NCBI GenBank assembly: GCA_905250075.1
Contig: CAJNOP010000002.1
Location: 1,555,867 to 1,619,866, forward strand
DNA: 64,000 nucleotides
Direction: 5' to 3'
Source: Rotaria sp. Silwood1
Lineage: Eukaryota > Rotifera > Eurotatoria > Philodinida > Philodinidae
Shown here: piece by piece, positions 12,501 to 24,049 of the stretch
How positions within the stretch are numbered: position 1 is the first letter of the stretch
How the letters are laid out: each line of letters begins with the position of its first letter
Translations under genes and position numbers: made by a program
Notes under the pieces: model-generated
The model's input: only the letters and a program-made list of their open reading frames with translations
Told to the model about the DNA's origin: nothing
Databases searched by the model: none

Positions 12501-15240
12501 TTACAATCAAGTTATATACATAATATTGAAAACTATATTGAATTATTTATTGAACAATTAATTATTTTATTAGATAAATCTGTTGTTGAACAAGTTAAAC
12601 ATTCACATGTTTATTTTCAATTAATTTATACATATGCAAATATGAATAATATATCTATTGAATATCTATTAAAATTAAATACATTTATACGTTTAATAAA
12701 TTTTTTATTAGGTGAAAATATTGATAATAGAAGATGGCATTGTGAACAAGCAAAAGAATTTGGTATTATACATGAAATTCTATCAATTTTAGCTTTATTT
12801 TGTTATTCAATTGATGAAAATAATCATAAAAAATATATTGCAATAATTAAACAAATGAATATGTATTATTTTGGACAATGGTCAAATAGATATTTAAAAG
12901 AAATATGTTATGCTTTTCAAGAAGTATCATCAACAAAATTAATATATACTTTACAATTAATAGAAATCTTAGCAAAAAATAATGAAAAATTTTCTGAACA
13001 ATTTATTCGTATTATTTTACAATCAATTGTACAAGCTCATACAAATGATTTAAAATCATTATTTAAATTATTAAGTAGTATATTAGTAAGTCATTTAAGA
13101 ATTTTCATTTTTTATTTATTATTAAATGAATGTGTAACGAGAAAAGATCTCTGAATCTCTAAGTTTCTGTTTTTAATCAATTTTCTGCCGTTATATAAAG
13201 TTGAATGAGCTGTTTCACAATGGCATAATGCGTTCTTACCCATACATAGTAGGTCCGTTGGGTTCAACATATTCGGATCGAATTTGGAACCGACTCGATG
13301 GGTTCTATCCCATAGCCTGGATGTAGAATAGTATTAGAATCTGACTTCATAGCATCATTAGAATAAAATATTATAAAAGGAAAATATATAATATTAGTTT
13401 CTGTTTAGAGAAAACTTCATGGGTCAATCGAATTTTGACACCGTACCAAAGATTGTTCGTATGATCATGAAACAGATTTTAGATGTGTTGAAATGATAGT
13501 ATTTAAATTCAAGTTGTATCTAAATATTCTTTTTTTAAAAGATATCTGTAGAGAGGAGTGCTTCAAATTTTGGTATTAGGTTGGATCCATATACCATTTG
13601 ATACTGTTAATTTTCAAAGTCGTCTTTAAAAATACTTTGTCGTTGCTATATTATCACTAAGATGTATTTGAACATGATTTTTGTCTTTAATACATCTAGT
13701 TATCTCTATTGCTACAAGTTATTTCACTCCAACTGTTTATATTGTACTTAAAAAATAGTATTAAAGTACTCTTATGAATTATCTAGGGAATATAGTTTAA
13801 CTCTATGGTACTGATGATTATAAATAACCTTTCTGTATAATGTGTAATTATTTTATATAAGAATCTTTAAATAGTCAATTATATTGCAAGTTAATTATCT
13901 TGATAAAAATGATAAATAAGTAATATATACACTCTACCGCTACATTTCGAAGGTTGTGTTATTGATGCTCGTGTTCATATTTATAGTAATGTGAAAATAA
14001 CTTTTCTTTTTTTTCTTGGATAAGTGACTCTTGATAAGAACTTCTATTTTTTTGAACAATATAGAAATACGAGAGGCATTCTTCAAAAACAAAACTAAGA
14101 CATTATTACAATTATTAAGAAACGTATGGAGGAATATATAAGAATTATGAAGGTAAGTTATTAAACAGAAGTCGCCCTGTACTCATCAATATCGTTTTTT
14201 GACTAGAACTCAATCATCTGTTTGATAAATAACGAAGAAAATTTTTATTAAATTTGAACGAGTCTCATCATGTAACGAAAGTTATGCTGCTCAAGATTAA
14301 CAAATCTAATATCATAACGTTTATTTTCTCTGAATACATGTAAATTAATTTTTTGAAGACAAAAATATTTTCCTAAACTTTAACTTTTCTTCTAATACAA
14401 CCTCCAAGTTCATATTGATCAAGCTTAAAATAATAGTAAAACTTTAATTCATCAGTTTTATTCCACTGAACAAGGTTTATGTCAAAAAGTAGGAAGAGTA
14501 GTTTCGTTAGTATATGAAAAGTATCATTTATTTTTGATCAATAATTTCTTTAATTCACATACAAATCGTCTCTTAATCATACTAGATATGTAATATCTAT
14601 TGAAATTTATTCAAAATCAAAATTCTATTATTTATTCTAGTTAATTGAAGATTCATTACAAACAAAACGTCTTCAATTAGCATTTGAAGGTATAAATGAA
14701 TCTTCTAGTACGGATAATAATCAAAATTTTAATGGACTTTATTCACTTATTCGAACCAGTATTGATACAGAACAACGACGAGCTTATCAAACAGTCAAAT
14801 ATCTTATAACTCTATCGAATCAGTACGTTCAGAAACTCATGTCTTTTTTTTTTATAAATTATTATTTGATATTAGATTTAAAAACAAAATATAAGAAATT
14901 CTTTGCTTTTCTTTGTAGAAGTAATGCTTGTAAAGATTATTTTTCTTCAACTGCTATTCAATGGGAAGCAGCTATTAATTGGTTAAAACAACAAATGCAA
15001 ACATCATGGCAATGGTCACCAGCACATAATATATCTAATGAAGACACTGATATACGTTCATTTCAACGTACACGTAGTGCACAATATACTTTAGAACAAG
15101 CTCAATCTCTTCTTCAACAAACAACAATATTAAATAAAAATATTCATAATAATACATCGACAAATGAAATTATAGAATTCAACGATATTAATAATTATTC
15201 ATCATCATCATCACAATCAACATTGGTTGGAGCGGATTAA
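550..15240 (+). CDS. USP24: Ubiquitin carboxyl-terminal hydrolase 24 orthologue, C-terminal part, 15 exons resolved
   Basis: A cysteine-protease deubiquitinase of the USP family that removes ubiquitin from proteins. Exons inferred from ORF continuity and GT-AG sites: 550-690, 755-913, 975-1095, 1162-1265, 2624-2731, 2823-3555, 3635-3735, 4916-6833, 7421-8163, 8234-8288, 9433-9941, 10013-10283, 11554-13085, 14641-14822 and 14919-15240 (stop TAA). All phases join except across 13086-14640. About 2,330 residues are visible, against roughly 2,620 in human USP24, so about 300 N-terminal residues lie off the left edge. The catalytic core has GGATCYMNS with the nucleophile Cys and [12 protein letters not shown] with the His. 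USP24 rather than USP9X is indicated by [27 protein letters not shown], the zinc-finger-like pairs and the C-terminal block [16 protein letters not shown] followed by [14 protein letters not shown], recalled from the USP24 family. AATAAA lies at 15263-15268. Long helical-repeat regions flank the protease, as in the family. Confidence 0.93.
3765..4744. mobile_element. Candidate DNA-transposon remnant in USP24 intron 7
   Basis: The 1.18-kb intron 3736-4915 contains a perfect 16-base inverted pair. GAAAGTCTTGGCACAA at 3765-3780 is matched by its reverse complement at 4729-4744, so about 980 bases are bounded. No transposase frame is visible and no clear target duplication was found next to the repeats. 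The bounded part has no coding exon of USP24, whose frame resumes at 4916. Read as a non-autonomous or decayed cut-and-paste element; the superfamily is not assigned. Confidence 0.5.
4916..6833 (+). other. USP24: USP24 large exon with ubiquitin-like segment and Asn/Ser-rich inserts
   Basis: This 639-codon exon carries helical-repeat sequence and, near 5340-5560, a stretch starting [15 protein letters not shown] and containing [11 protein letters not shown]. It matches the position and pattern of the ubiquitin-like domain of USP24. It is followed by low-complexity Asn/Ser runs encoded by AAT and TCA repeats (around 5564-5640 and 5780-5840). These look like expanded linkers typical of AT-rich genomes rather than conserved domains. 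The exon joins in phase to 3735 via AAT-GAA and to 7421 via a split Gly/Ala codon. Confidence 0.8.
9433..13085 (+). other. USP24: USP24 catalytic domain, exons 11-13
   Basis: The USP protease fold is spread over three exons. The Cys box is at the start of 9433-9941, with the catalytic Cys codon at 9444-9446. The fingers subdomain has Cys pairs in CTNGC and in CAKC at the start of 10013-10283. The His box is in 11554-13085, with the His codon at 11673-11675, followed by [13 protein letters not shown], which supplies the third catalytic-site residues. All catalytic landmarks are intact, so an active enzyme is expected. Intron 10284-11553 splits the domain inside a variable Ser/Thr/Asn loop and carries a large foldback insertion. 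Confidence 0.9.
10831..11190. mobile_element. Foldback (MITE-like) element in USP24 intron 12
   Basis: The two halves of this 360-base stretch are imperfect inverted copies. The left arm is about 10831-11000 and the right arm about 11041-11190, with a short loop. The arms share long exact runs such as CCTCTACGAGATTTTTATTG and AGTAAAAGGCCAAGTCTC. An insertion of about 17-20 bases near 10848-10870 in the left arm breaks the symmetry. It lies in the intron that splits the USP catalytic domain. The structure is typical of foldback MITEs; the family is unknown. In RNA it would form a very long hairpin. Confidence 0.75.
14104..14152 (+). other. USP24: Candidate small USP24 exon, start uncertain
   Basis: Exon 11554-13085 ends in phase 0 and exon 14641-14822 begins in phase 0, but family comparison suggests some sequence is missing between them. 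A candidate exon ends AAG|GTAAGT at 14152 and reads [12 protein letters not shown] directly into [10 protein letters not shown] of the next exon. The only open part begins after an AG at about 14099-14103, which would need a preceding phase-1 exon that I did not find. Frame compatibility at the 3' end is seen; the 5' end is a guess. Confidence 0.35.
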
Positions 15241-18200
15241 TTCATTCATATCCATATGTAAAAATAAAAAAAGATAGATACAAAAAAAAACTCCGGTGTA
15301 TCTGTGTGTGAGCATGACTAGTAATAAGATCAATTTTTTTATGTGTTATTGACATAATGCTTCTTTTTTTGGTTCATGTTTTTTTTCTTTTGATCGACTG
15401 AGAACAGTCGGTACTTTGATACTTGATTTTTTTCTACTACTTTTTTTTGTGCCTAAATTACATTTGGTACTAAAGAGAAAAATAATACTAAAGTAAAGTG
15501 CGCATCTGTGCTACGCGTATTACTAAAAGATATATATATATATACATGTATGTAACTTTTTTTGTCTAAAAGAAATAAAAAGAAAAAAGGAAGTTTGTAT
15601 AAAGAGAAAAAACAAACAAACAAGTTTTAAATTTCATATTCTAGGTTTTTAGACATGACTCAGCAAGCACAAAATATTCTTTTATGATTGTTGTGTAATG
15701 AACTAACCATATTAGCTTTTTGTGAAACACGATCTAAAAGAAGTATTGAAATAGATAAGGTAGAAATTTATATCTACTATTCTCCACAGATCGTGACAGA
15801 TGCCTTCACAGTAGTGTGCACGATTTTAGTCCAATAATTATTTGGAAAAAGAAAAATGAACGAATGAATAATATGAGTGTCATTAAGGGAAGATTCACAT
15901 CCAAACTACTCACTTTCTCATTTCTCTACTTCGAAATAAGCAACGAAAAATAAAACCTCACGCCAGAAAAGCGACAGTTGGAATATGTTTTTTTTTTATT
16001 AGATTGACAACCAAGAAAGCTTGTAAACCTTTAGTAACAATCTCCTCTCTTCTTTACAGACGTTGTGGATGTACGGTCTTTGATCGTATGTCAATAACAT
16101 CTTGTTATAATACATGAAGTACTTCACTATTCTAGTTCTGAAGGATTACGTAGAAGTATGATATATCCCAAAAAAGTTAGAATAGAACAAACTCCTTGTG
16201 ATTAGCAATAGTAGCTATATTGTGTTTCACATGTTAATCCCACAGGGATTGCATGAACATCTTTTTGTTCTGTATAAAACATATTAGAAGTAGACATCAA
16301 TCAGAGATAAGAATAGATCAAGTTTTTGAAAAACTGATAATTTAGCCAACTGTAAATTGAACTTGTTAATAATATGTTTATTTGAATAGAATGAAAATTG
16401 GCTATCGATCTCCAATGAATTCTTATTTTCAATAAATGAACAAGTCTTCTATTGTGTAAAAAATAGACTTACAAAGCCTTACATTTGCAAAAAAGAAAAA
16501 TCATTAATCAAAAAAAAAGAAAGAGAAAACAAGAAAGAAAATAGAAATATGTTTAATATAAATTACTTTCTTAAGAAGACAATAGAAACATGAATGACAA
16601 ACAGAATAAATGGAAAAATAAGACAAAGAAATAGATATTATTAATCATATGAATATTAATTATATATTAAACTCATTAACAAGTATTTTAAGATCTATAT
16701 GTAAATTTTACATGTTTATAGAGTTAGAAAATAAAATTTGAAAGATTTTAACTAATGAACTTTTTTGTCGAATACAAAAGTACATTGCCTGAGAAATTAA
16801 TAATTAAGATGATCTTTGATATCAATAGGTTTAGCTGTAATGCACAAAAAACTCAAAACTGCTCATGTACAGATTAAACTGAATCGATTGATTTAACAAT
16901 AATTTTTTCCGGGACAAATTTCATATTATTTTCAAAGATTCTTCATTTTGTTCAGGTTGATTATATTAGTGCAATACGCAAGCATATATAACTGTGTCCT
17001 TGAGAATGCATCTGCACTTATTGTTCTTTATTATTTTCAAGATGAATCAATATGTAGTCATACAGATAATTATTTTTTGTTTTCCTAAGACAATATCCGA
17101 TTTATCGCAATTTAATCATAGTTATATTTTTATGCTTTCATATACGTGTATGAAGAAGACAAAAAACGAAATAAACTTAGTTCTATAATTATATCATAGC
17201 ATATTAAATGTCCAAGGCCATAAAATGAAACTCTCTGAACGCCTATTCTCTTGAGATTTCCTTTATTTCTGTAAAAATTTCTACTTATATAGAGCTATTC
17301 TTGTGATTATTGTTAAATTTAAATAGTTTTATCAATTGAAAAATAATATCACATTTTTCTATTCATTTTCTATTGTTCAAAACGGATGATATAAAAAAAA
17401 CTGATAATGACATGATTATGAAAAGTTTGCTATAAGTCTAAATCTTCACAAATATTACATGTTTAAATTAATTAAACAGAAGATTTGTATTGTAACTAAA
17501 TACTCTATCATATATTTGATTGATTCATATCGAAAGACAAAGAAAACAAATTTAACAATGTTCTTTTAAAATAAATATTGAAAAAAAAAATCATCATCAA
17601 TCAATCAATAATAATGATGAATTGGTTGCATTTCTTTTCCTCTTTTTTTTTCTTTTATTTTATTTATAGAAGTTCATCAAATAAACAATGATGTTGTCGT
17701 TAGTCATGAACGCTCATTTATCGACATTTTTATTTAGTTAATAGAATAATACGAAGAAGATGATCGATGTTCTCCTTTGCAGACATATAAAAAAAACAAG
17801 TGTTCGACGACAGATTGATTGATAGTTAACAAGTGTTTGTTCTTTTCTTGTACAATTCACGTAGCCAACAAAATAGAAAAAAGTCAGAGATAACATACCA
17901 TCCAGACGTATGCGATTTGTATACTCTCTATGGCTTCTTATTTAGCAATGCGAGAAAAAAAAAATAAGAAAGATAGCAACAAGAAAATGATGAACTCTTG
18001 TCCAGATTGAATAGATGTAAATTATTCATATGATAATTCTGTAGAGCATTAAAAAAGCGATATGAATTGAATATTAATGAAAAAAGAATATTGTCAATTT
18101 CTGTTTGATTTGCGACATCGAATAAAATAGTTCCAAAGTCTATTTTATACATTGTCATCTAGTTGTTGAACTAATACTCACAACACAATTAAGATAAGCA

Positions 18201-19434
18201 TGTCGTTTTTGGCTTTCTTTTTTGCTTTCAATTGAAATGATCATAGAAAATAAAAAGTCTTACTATAATGCATTTATCGTATTCCTCTGTTTACTTAGTA
18301 ACCCAGTTGTTGTTTTTTTTGTTACATAGATTCATGACTCATACGAAACTGGAATATATTTAATTAGATAGAGCGTTGTTTGTTCCTTAAGTATTTGATA
18401 TGTTATTTGATGTGTCATTTGATGTTGCGTATTTTCTTTTGTGTATTCGTTAAAGAACAATGTTGTGTGTCTGTATGTATGTGCAGAACTTGAATCAACA
18501 TCATCATGCTGCTTCAATGAATGATTATACGAGAAAAAAAAAGATTAATTATATATTTAATCTAACTGTTCTTCATAGAAAAACCTTTACAAAGTTGAGA
18601 TATAAGAAATAAAATGTCAATATTAGAGGATAATTTACTTGCTAATAATAGAACGTTTTTTCTCACATTGTGAACATGTACATTAGTATGATATAAGCAT
18701 GCATGCACTTGATTAACCTCTGCTCACTATCGATTTGAGTCAATTGTTTGAACGAGTAAACATACTGATCCTATTTCTATAGAATATATCATTTTCTTTT
18801 TATTTGTAGAGCTTTCGCCATGTGCATGTTATTGAACTACATTATTCAGTATCTTTTGCCAGTGATCATTCTACATGTAACTTGAAAAGTTCGAGATAGT
18901 ACTGTCAATCACAAAAAGAAGAAAAAAGCAGAAAGAATGTGCAAACATGTTTTTTCAATCCCAATGGAATCCGCAAAGACTAAACCATCGACACTCTTAT
19001 TCCATCTATTTTTACATTTGTTGCGTTCGTGTCGATAACGGACCCTTGGCATCTTCTAGATATGATGATTTTTCTTCGCATCGTTACGATGAAGAGAGAG
19101 AGAGGAAAAATGAGTGTGTTTTTTCTTTTCTCTTCTGCCCAACTAGCGTACCATTGATTCTCTTCGCTGCATATTCCAAACAAGTTTGCACGCACCAATA
19201 ATGCTGCTTTAACCGGACGCCTCGATTTCGTGATGCTATCATTCTCTCTATCTCTCTCTCTTTCTCTCTGCTTCTTTCTTCTATTTTCTAGCTTATGTAA
19301 AGAGAAGAAATAGAAGAATGTGATGGAGTCATTTTTCATATATCGTTATTCTACGTCGGTCATTTTATTTTAGATTTGCATTCATTTCTATATACATCTG
19401 CTATATACATCTACTATATACGATTAAAATCATA
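15241..19434. other. Intergenic, no gene seen
   Basis: This begins with the USP24 3' end, with an AATAAA at 15263-15268. A short AT dinucleotide run lies near 15531-15544. Around 18950-19340 the sequence becomes less AT-rich, with GA/CT microsatellite runs (about 19090-19110 and 19243-19270), and gives two overlapping opposite-strand frames. I read these as low complexity rather than genes. The stretch next to 19434 may hold the promoter of the claudin-like gene. Confidence 0.6.
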
Positions 19435-20097
19435 ATGACTGCTCTTCGAGTTTTTCCATTTATTGGTGCACTTATTGCTATTGCTGCTGTTGTATTAGCA
19501 ATTATTGGTGTATCAACTACCTATTGGGTTTCAACAGGACTTAATATACATTCTGGTAAGAGAAAAAAAATTTAATATTCGAAACCCGGAAAAAATAGGA
19601 TTCGTTTTTTTTAAATGATTTTAGGCCTTTGGCAAAGCTGTACAGCTGGTATTTGTATACGAACTGATGGTGGACGAGCAGCTGCTTTCGCTCTTACTGT
19701 ATGAACAAAAGTTGTTTTTGTTATAACATTTTATTTGTTTTTATTGTTGTTTAGGCTCTCATCGCCATTGGTGTAGCTGCTCTTTTGGCTATTTTCAGTG
19801 GTTTAGCAAGAAATAAATCCGATGCAAGCAATAACATGGCTCGTCTTTGTGGTATTATATCTGTTATTTTACTTTTTTCAAGTGGTGTTCTTATTGCTGC
19901 ATCACTTTATACATATCTTGGTGCAAAATATGCTACTGGATATTCATTTACACTCATGGCTATTGCACAATTTTTGAGCTTTCTTGCTGCTATGCTTGTT
20001 GCTCACTGGATGGTAATTAGAAATCTTTACATTTAAATAAAGTTTTTTAAATATTATTTTTTTATTTTAGGGACATTCATTTACTGTAATCAGTTAA
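19435..20097 (+). CDS. Claudin/PMP22-like four-transmembrane protein
   Basis: Four exons: 19435-19555, 19625-19698, 19755-20012 and 20071-20097, joining in phase to 159 residues. Four hydrophobic segments are visible: about residues 8-28, 65-85, 98-120 and 130-150. The first extracellular loop has the claudin-family signature Trp31, then GLW at 41-43, Cys46 and Cys51. That supports a PMP22/EMP/claudin-type membrane protein of cell-cell contacts or plasma membrane. The loop is short and the two Cys are only four residues apart, closer than the 8-10 usual in claudins, so true tight-junction function is uncertain. The last exon adds just eight residues (GHSFTVIS). A splice-acceptor-like TTTTATTTTAG sits 61 bases before the ATG, so a 5' leader exon or spliced leader is possible. 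Confidence 0.85.
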
Positions 20098-20708
20098 ATG
20101 ACAAAAAAAAGAAAAGAAAAAGAAAACTTATATTTGTAAATTTCTATGCTATATCACACATTCATAGCTTATGAACTTTTCTTTTCTTTTTCTTTTTAAG
20201 TTGTTCTTGATCGAAAGAGCTACTTCGTTTGTTTTGATAAATCATTTTTCTTTTTTTTTGTTGTTTTTTTCTATTACATTTAATTCAGCTGAAATATATA
20301 CTCGTTTTTCATGTTTGTTTGTTTATTATTGTATGTGCTTATTGTTCTGTTGTTTTCATAAACGAAAATATATTAATGAAAATCCAGATTCAAATAGTTA
20401 TGTTTTATATGTGATCAAAAAAAGAATTTCATATTAGAAAATAATTTTCTATGATGTTGAAATTTATCTTCAAAAAGATATAAACTAGAAAAATTTTCTT
20501 TTCTTACGGCAAAATTTATTGAATTATTTATTAATTGAATTTGTTGCTATAAGAACTTAATTGATAAATCATTTACGATCCATCAAGAATGACGATTTAC
20601 ATAGTTTTTCAATATTTTCTTTCGTTTTCAGAGATTTGAATTGAACTTTTTCTCAAAAGATTTACCATTCAATTCTTTCAACAGCTTAGAAATACAAAAT
20701 ATGATTAA
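20098..20708. other. Downstream of the tetraspan gene, no gene seen
   Basis: AT-rich sequence with T-rich runs. An 88-codon frame at 20171-20437 is Phe/Leu/Tyr-rich from poly-T tracts and shows no domain, so it is not called. It probably includes the 3' UTR of the gene ending at 20097. Confidence 0.5.
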
Positions 20709-21041
20709 CCTGTATTTATGTGTTCTTATTTCGAATTATATAGACAAATAGTACTATCCATTTTGTAGAACTTCAAAGGCTGTGTCTTATTTTTATATTC
20801 AAGAATTTTCATTGCAAAGCCTTATTATTGCATAAAATAAGGAGTATTCTTTTATATTTTCAAATAAAAAACAAAAAACTCAATTTTTTAATTTGAAATA
20901 AATAACATTTATTTTATGCTATGATGTTTCTCTATGAAAATTCTTGAACATAATAATAAGATAGAGCTTTTGAAGTTCTACAAAATGGATAACACAATTT
21001 GTCTACATAAGGTCGACATGAGTACACATAAATACAGGACA
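20709..21041. mobile_element. Foldback (MITE-like) element
   Basis: The left arm (about 20709-20845) and right arm (about 20898-21041) are inverted copies. The left arm contains ATCCATTTTGTAGAACTTCAA and the right arm contains its reverse complement. The similarity extends outward to CCTGTATTTATGTGT and inward to GCATAAAATAA. No coding capacity is visible; two short frames overlapping the right arm are chance. Unrelated in sequence to the foldback at 10831-11190. Confidence 0.7.
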
Positions 21042-22148
21042 ACTATATTTTGTGTTGGGAAGTTGTTGACGTTGTACGTCTGGAGTATTACCACAGTAAC
21101 TCTTGTACTTTTATCTGTGTGACATCCATCTGTATATGGTTTTTGAAAAGTATAAAATGTGGAATTTTTATAGAAAAAAAAGTTCAGCTCGAATCTATGA
21201 AAACTAGAGCAGATATTAAAAAACTGGAGACTTGTATTCTTTATGTGCCATTCGTCAATATAAATAACATTGTTCTTATGTTTTTTTTTAATTTTAAATC
21301 TTAGTTTCGGTTTTAATATAACGTTTGGAGATTTTTAATCTTCAAAATGATCTTTCTCAATTTGAAAATATATATGACAATTAAAGTAAACAAAAATAAT
21401 CATGCATATGTTATAAATGTTGAACGGACTTTAGAAATATTTATAAATCATACAATATGACTTGAAATTCAAGTATTGCTTAAGATACACTTTTTATTTA
21501 TTCATACATAACGTGTAACAAAACAAAATTAGTTATTCATATTATCAATTATTTTTCATCATACTATGTAATGATATTAAGGCATGGTCATATTTCAGTG
21601 TTGTACTGTATGCTTGATAACTACTTACAAGTTTCATTCAACATCTGTACAGTATGCATTATTATTTTAATATTGCTGTTTATTTTACTTACCAGACAGT
21701 CTTTGAAAGACCAAAAATGACCAAAACCTATACTCAAATAAAAATAAAAGCTAAAAATAAAATAAAAGCATTAAAACAATGTTATTAATCCTACATATTT
21801 TCTTATGTTTGAGTGAGTCCTCCATTGGAATAGAAAGTCTCGAGTTTTCTATTGCACTCCATTTATGTTCATAATTGTTAATTTTAGGAGTTTTTCAAGA
21901 AGCTCAAACGATTTTGAAGATTTCGGTAGATATTTTCAGGGATTTAAAAAATCTAGAGTTAATCTTCGTTTCAGTCTTTAAAAACTTTCAACTGAAAAGT
22001 CTGAAAACTAAGTATGTTTTGATATAAATAAACTTATTAATGTTCCAATTTTGTGAGAAACTATTTAATTCAAGGAGATCTTTTATTAAGCTCAGCGTGT
22101 CGTTTCTTCAAAGAGAACTTCTATTATGGTGAGGGACTTAGTTTGATT

Positions 22149-23107
22149 ATTTCTCAAGATATACCGGGTGTGACAAAAGCTATGCGATATTGTTTGTTTT
22201 GCATGTATCTCTGTTCAGGAGCATGAACAATAGTTGATTTTTTTTTCAAAAGATGCATTGTCGAATTCTTCACGAATTTCTATTTATTTGAATTTAGAAC
22301 AATAAAACTGAGCATTGTTATGGGTTGCAAAGTGTGATTATATGAACTGTTTCTATGTCTTAAATATTTTTTTTTGTAATCTATGCTTTTCGTGGAAGCG
22401 AATATTTAGTTCGTAAAATATAATTTATTGCTAGACAGCTGTTAAAATTCCTCGGTCAATTATTTACATACAGGAAGTTTTTCAAATGCTCATTCTTTCA
22501 GTTAGATGCATGGTCATATTTGGAAAATAGCACGATTTTCATACTTGGTTAGTCCTTTTTAAAGAAACCATTCTAGAAGTGTCACTTATGATCAAACCAT
22601 TTTCCTTTTTGCAGTACTTTATAGAAAATTGATTTCTCTTTCTATATTGAGCTTACATAACGCGTGAAAAAACCAAGTCAGATGGAAGAAGAATCCAAAT
22701 ACTATCAACAAGGCCCTTTTAGTTATAGGAGCTCAAATAGGCCATAGGTTTTAGATAAATATGGATTGTGATCACACACTTACAGTTAATTCTAAAAGAG
22801 CATTTGATATAAATTCAAATTATAATCAGAAAACTCTTATGCGCCTGTTGATAATTTGGAAAAATCGTTGGAAATATAGAAAAGAAAAAGTGTGGGAAAT
22901 AGAACCAGTTCATATAATTACACTATACGACCTATAAAAATGTTCAATTCTATTGTTCTAAATTAGGGCAAACAGAAGTTTGCAACGAATTTGACAACGC
23001 ATCTTTTTAAAAAAATCGACTTTTTGTCATGCTCCTGAACAGAGATACATGGAAAACAAACAATATCGCAAAACTTTTGTCACACCCAATAGATCTTGAG
23101 AAATAAC
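22149..23107. mobile_element. Non-autonomous element with about 225-base terminal inverted repeats
   Basis: The ends are long inverted copies. Left about 22149-22380 and right about 22880-23107 both read, from the outside, TATTTCTCAAGAT, then a YYGGGTGTGACAAAAG block, then GCGATATTGTTTGTTTT and ATGTATCTCTGTTCAGGAGC. The similarity continues to the GATTATATGAACTG-like part. The middle (about 22380-22880) has no long frame. The pattern is that of a deleted cut-and-paste DNA transposon; target duplication and superfamily are not clear. Confidence 0.75.
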
Positions 23108-24049
23108 GTGTTTGTTTGCTTATTGTTTAAGAATATGGACTCGAATAAAATAGCAACTAAAACTTTGATTACATGTATGTCCAACAATGATTTATTAATG
23201 TCAGACTTATTAAATCCAGCTTTGAAAAATCAATACGTCCATCAAAAAAAAAAAATCACAAGATTTTTATATGAAATTAGCAAAGCACTTTTTCTTTTTC
23301 ATATTAGCTTAAGAATGGAAAGACTTCCTTAGCAGTCACGTAAAATGTAGAAAGAAAAATATAATCAATAAAGTTTAAGACAGTCGTCGTCCTAGAGATC
23401 CCAGCAATATAGTCAAGTCTGATCATCGTAAATATCTCATGGAAAAGATTGATTTTTATTGAAAGTTAGATGAAAATCAAGAAAAATCGCTTGTCTAAGT
23501 GATTTAATCGTGATTCGATCTTATGATTAATCTACCTCATAAAGCACTATAAAACTCCGATTTTGATCATATCGCTGATCATTCCATAGTTGTTCATTGA
23601 AATATACATAAGAAATAGACCCGTATACGAAACAGTCAAAAAATAGATCATTTGATGTACAATTTGTAGTACTTTTTAAACATGACTAGTTTTTTGAAAA
23701 AAAGGACTTCATTTAGAGAGGTGCAAGTTACGTGCTATTATTTTTTTTTTCATCTGTTATCTCACAAAGATTTCGATTGACTGAAAACACATTCGAAAAA
23801 ACTATATCCATCAAAAAGTGCAATAAATCACTTCGTTTTTCTTTTTCCTATTGATTCCATATGTTTCTAAAAGTTTAAAGTTATAACCTAGAAAAGCAAG
23901 AGATTTGGTAAGCATAATCAATGCAAGTACTTAGTTGAATTATTCGATCAATTAAAAAACAGCATTATTGTGAAAGTATTGGATCGAATTTGAAATTAAA
24001 TTAAATCAAAAACAATTAGCTATAATTTTCATTTTCGTTTAACTTAATA

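Noticed and set aside
9433..13085. USP9X instead of USP24
   Set aside because: The catalytic exons share [15 protein letters not shown] and the [12 protein letters not shown] C-terminus with USP24; USP9X has different wording at these places as I recall it.
18947..19339. Frames of 84 and 119 codons on opposite strands
   Set aside because: Arg/Glu-Arg repeats come from GA microsatellites; more likely promoter-proximal low-complexity DNA.
23096..23332. 78-codon plus-strand frame
   Set aside because: It begins inside the right terminal repeat of a mobile element and has no motif.
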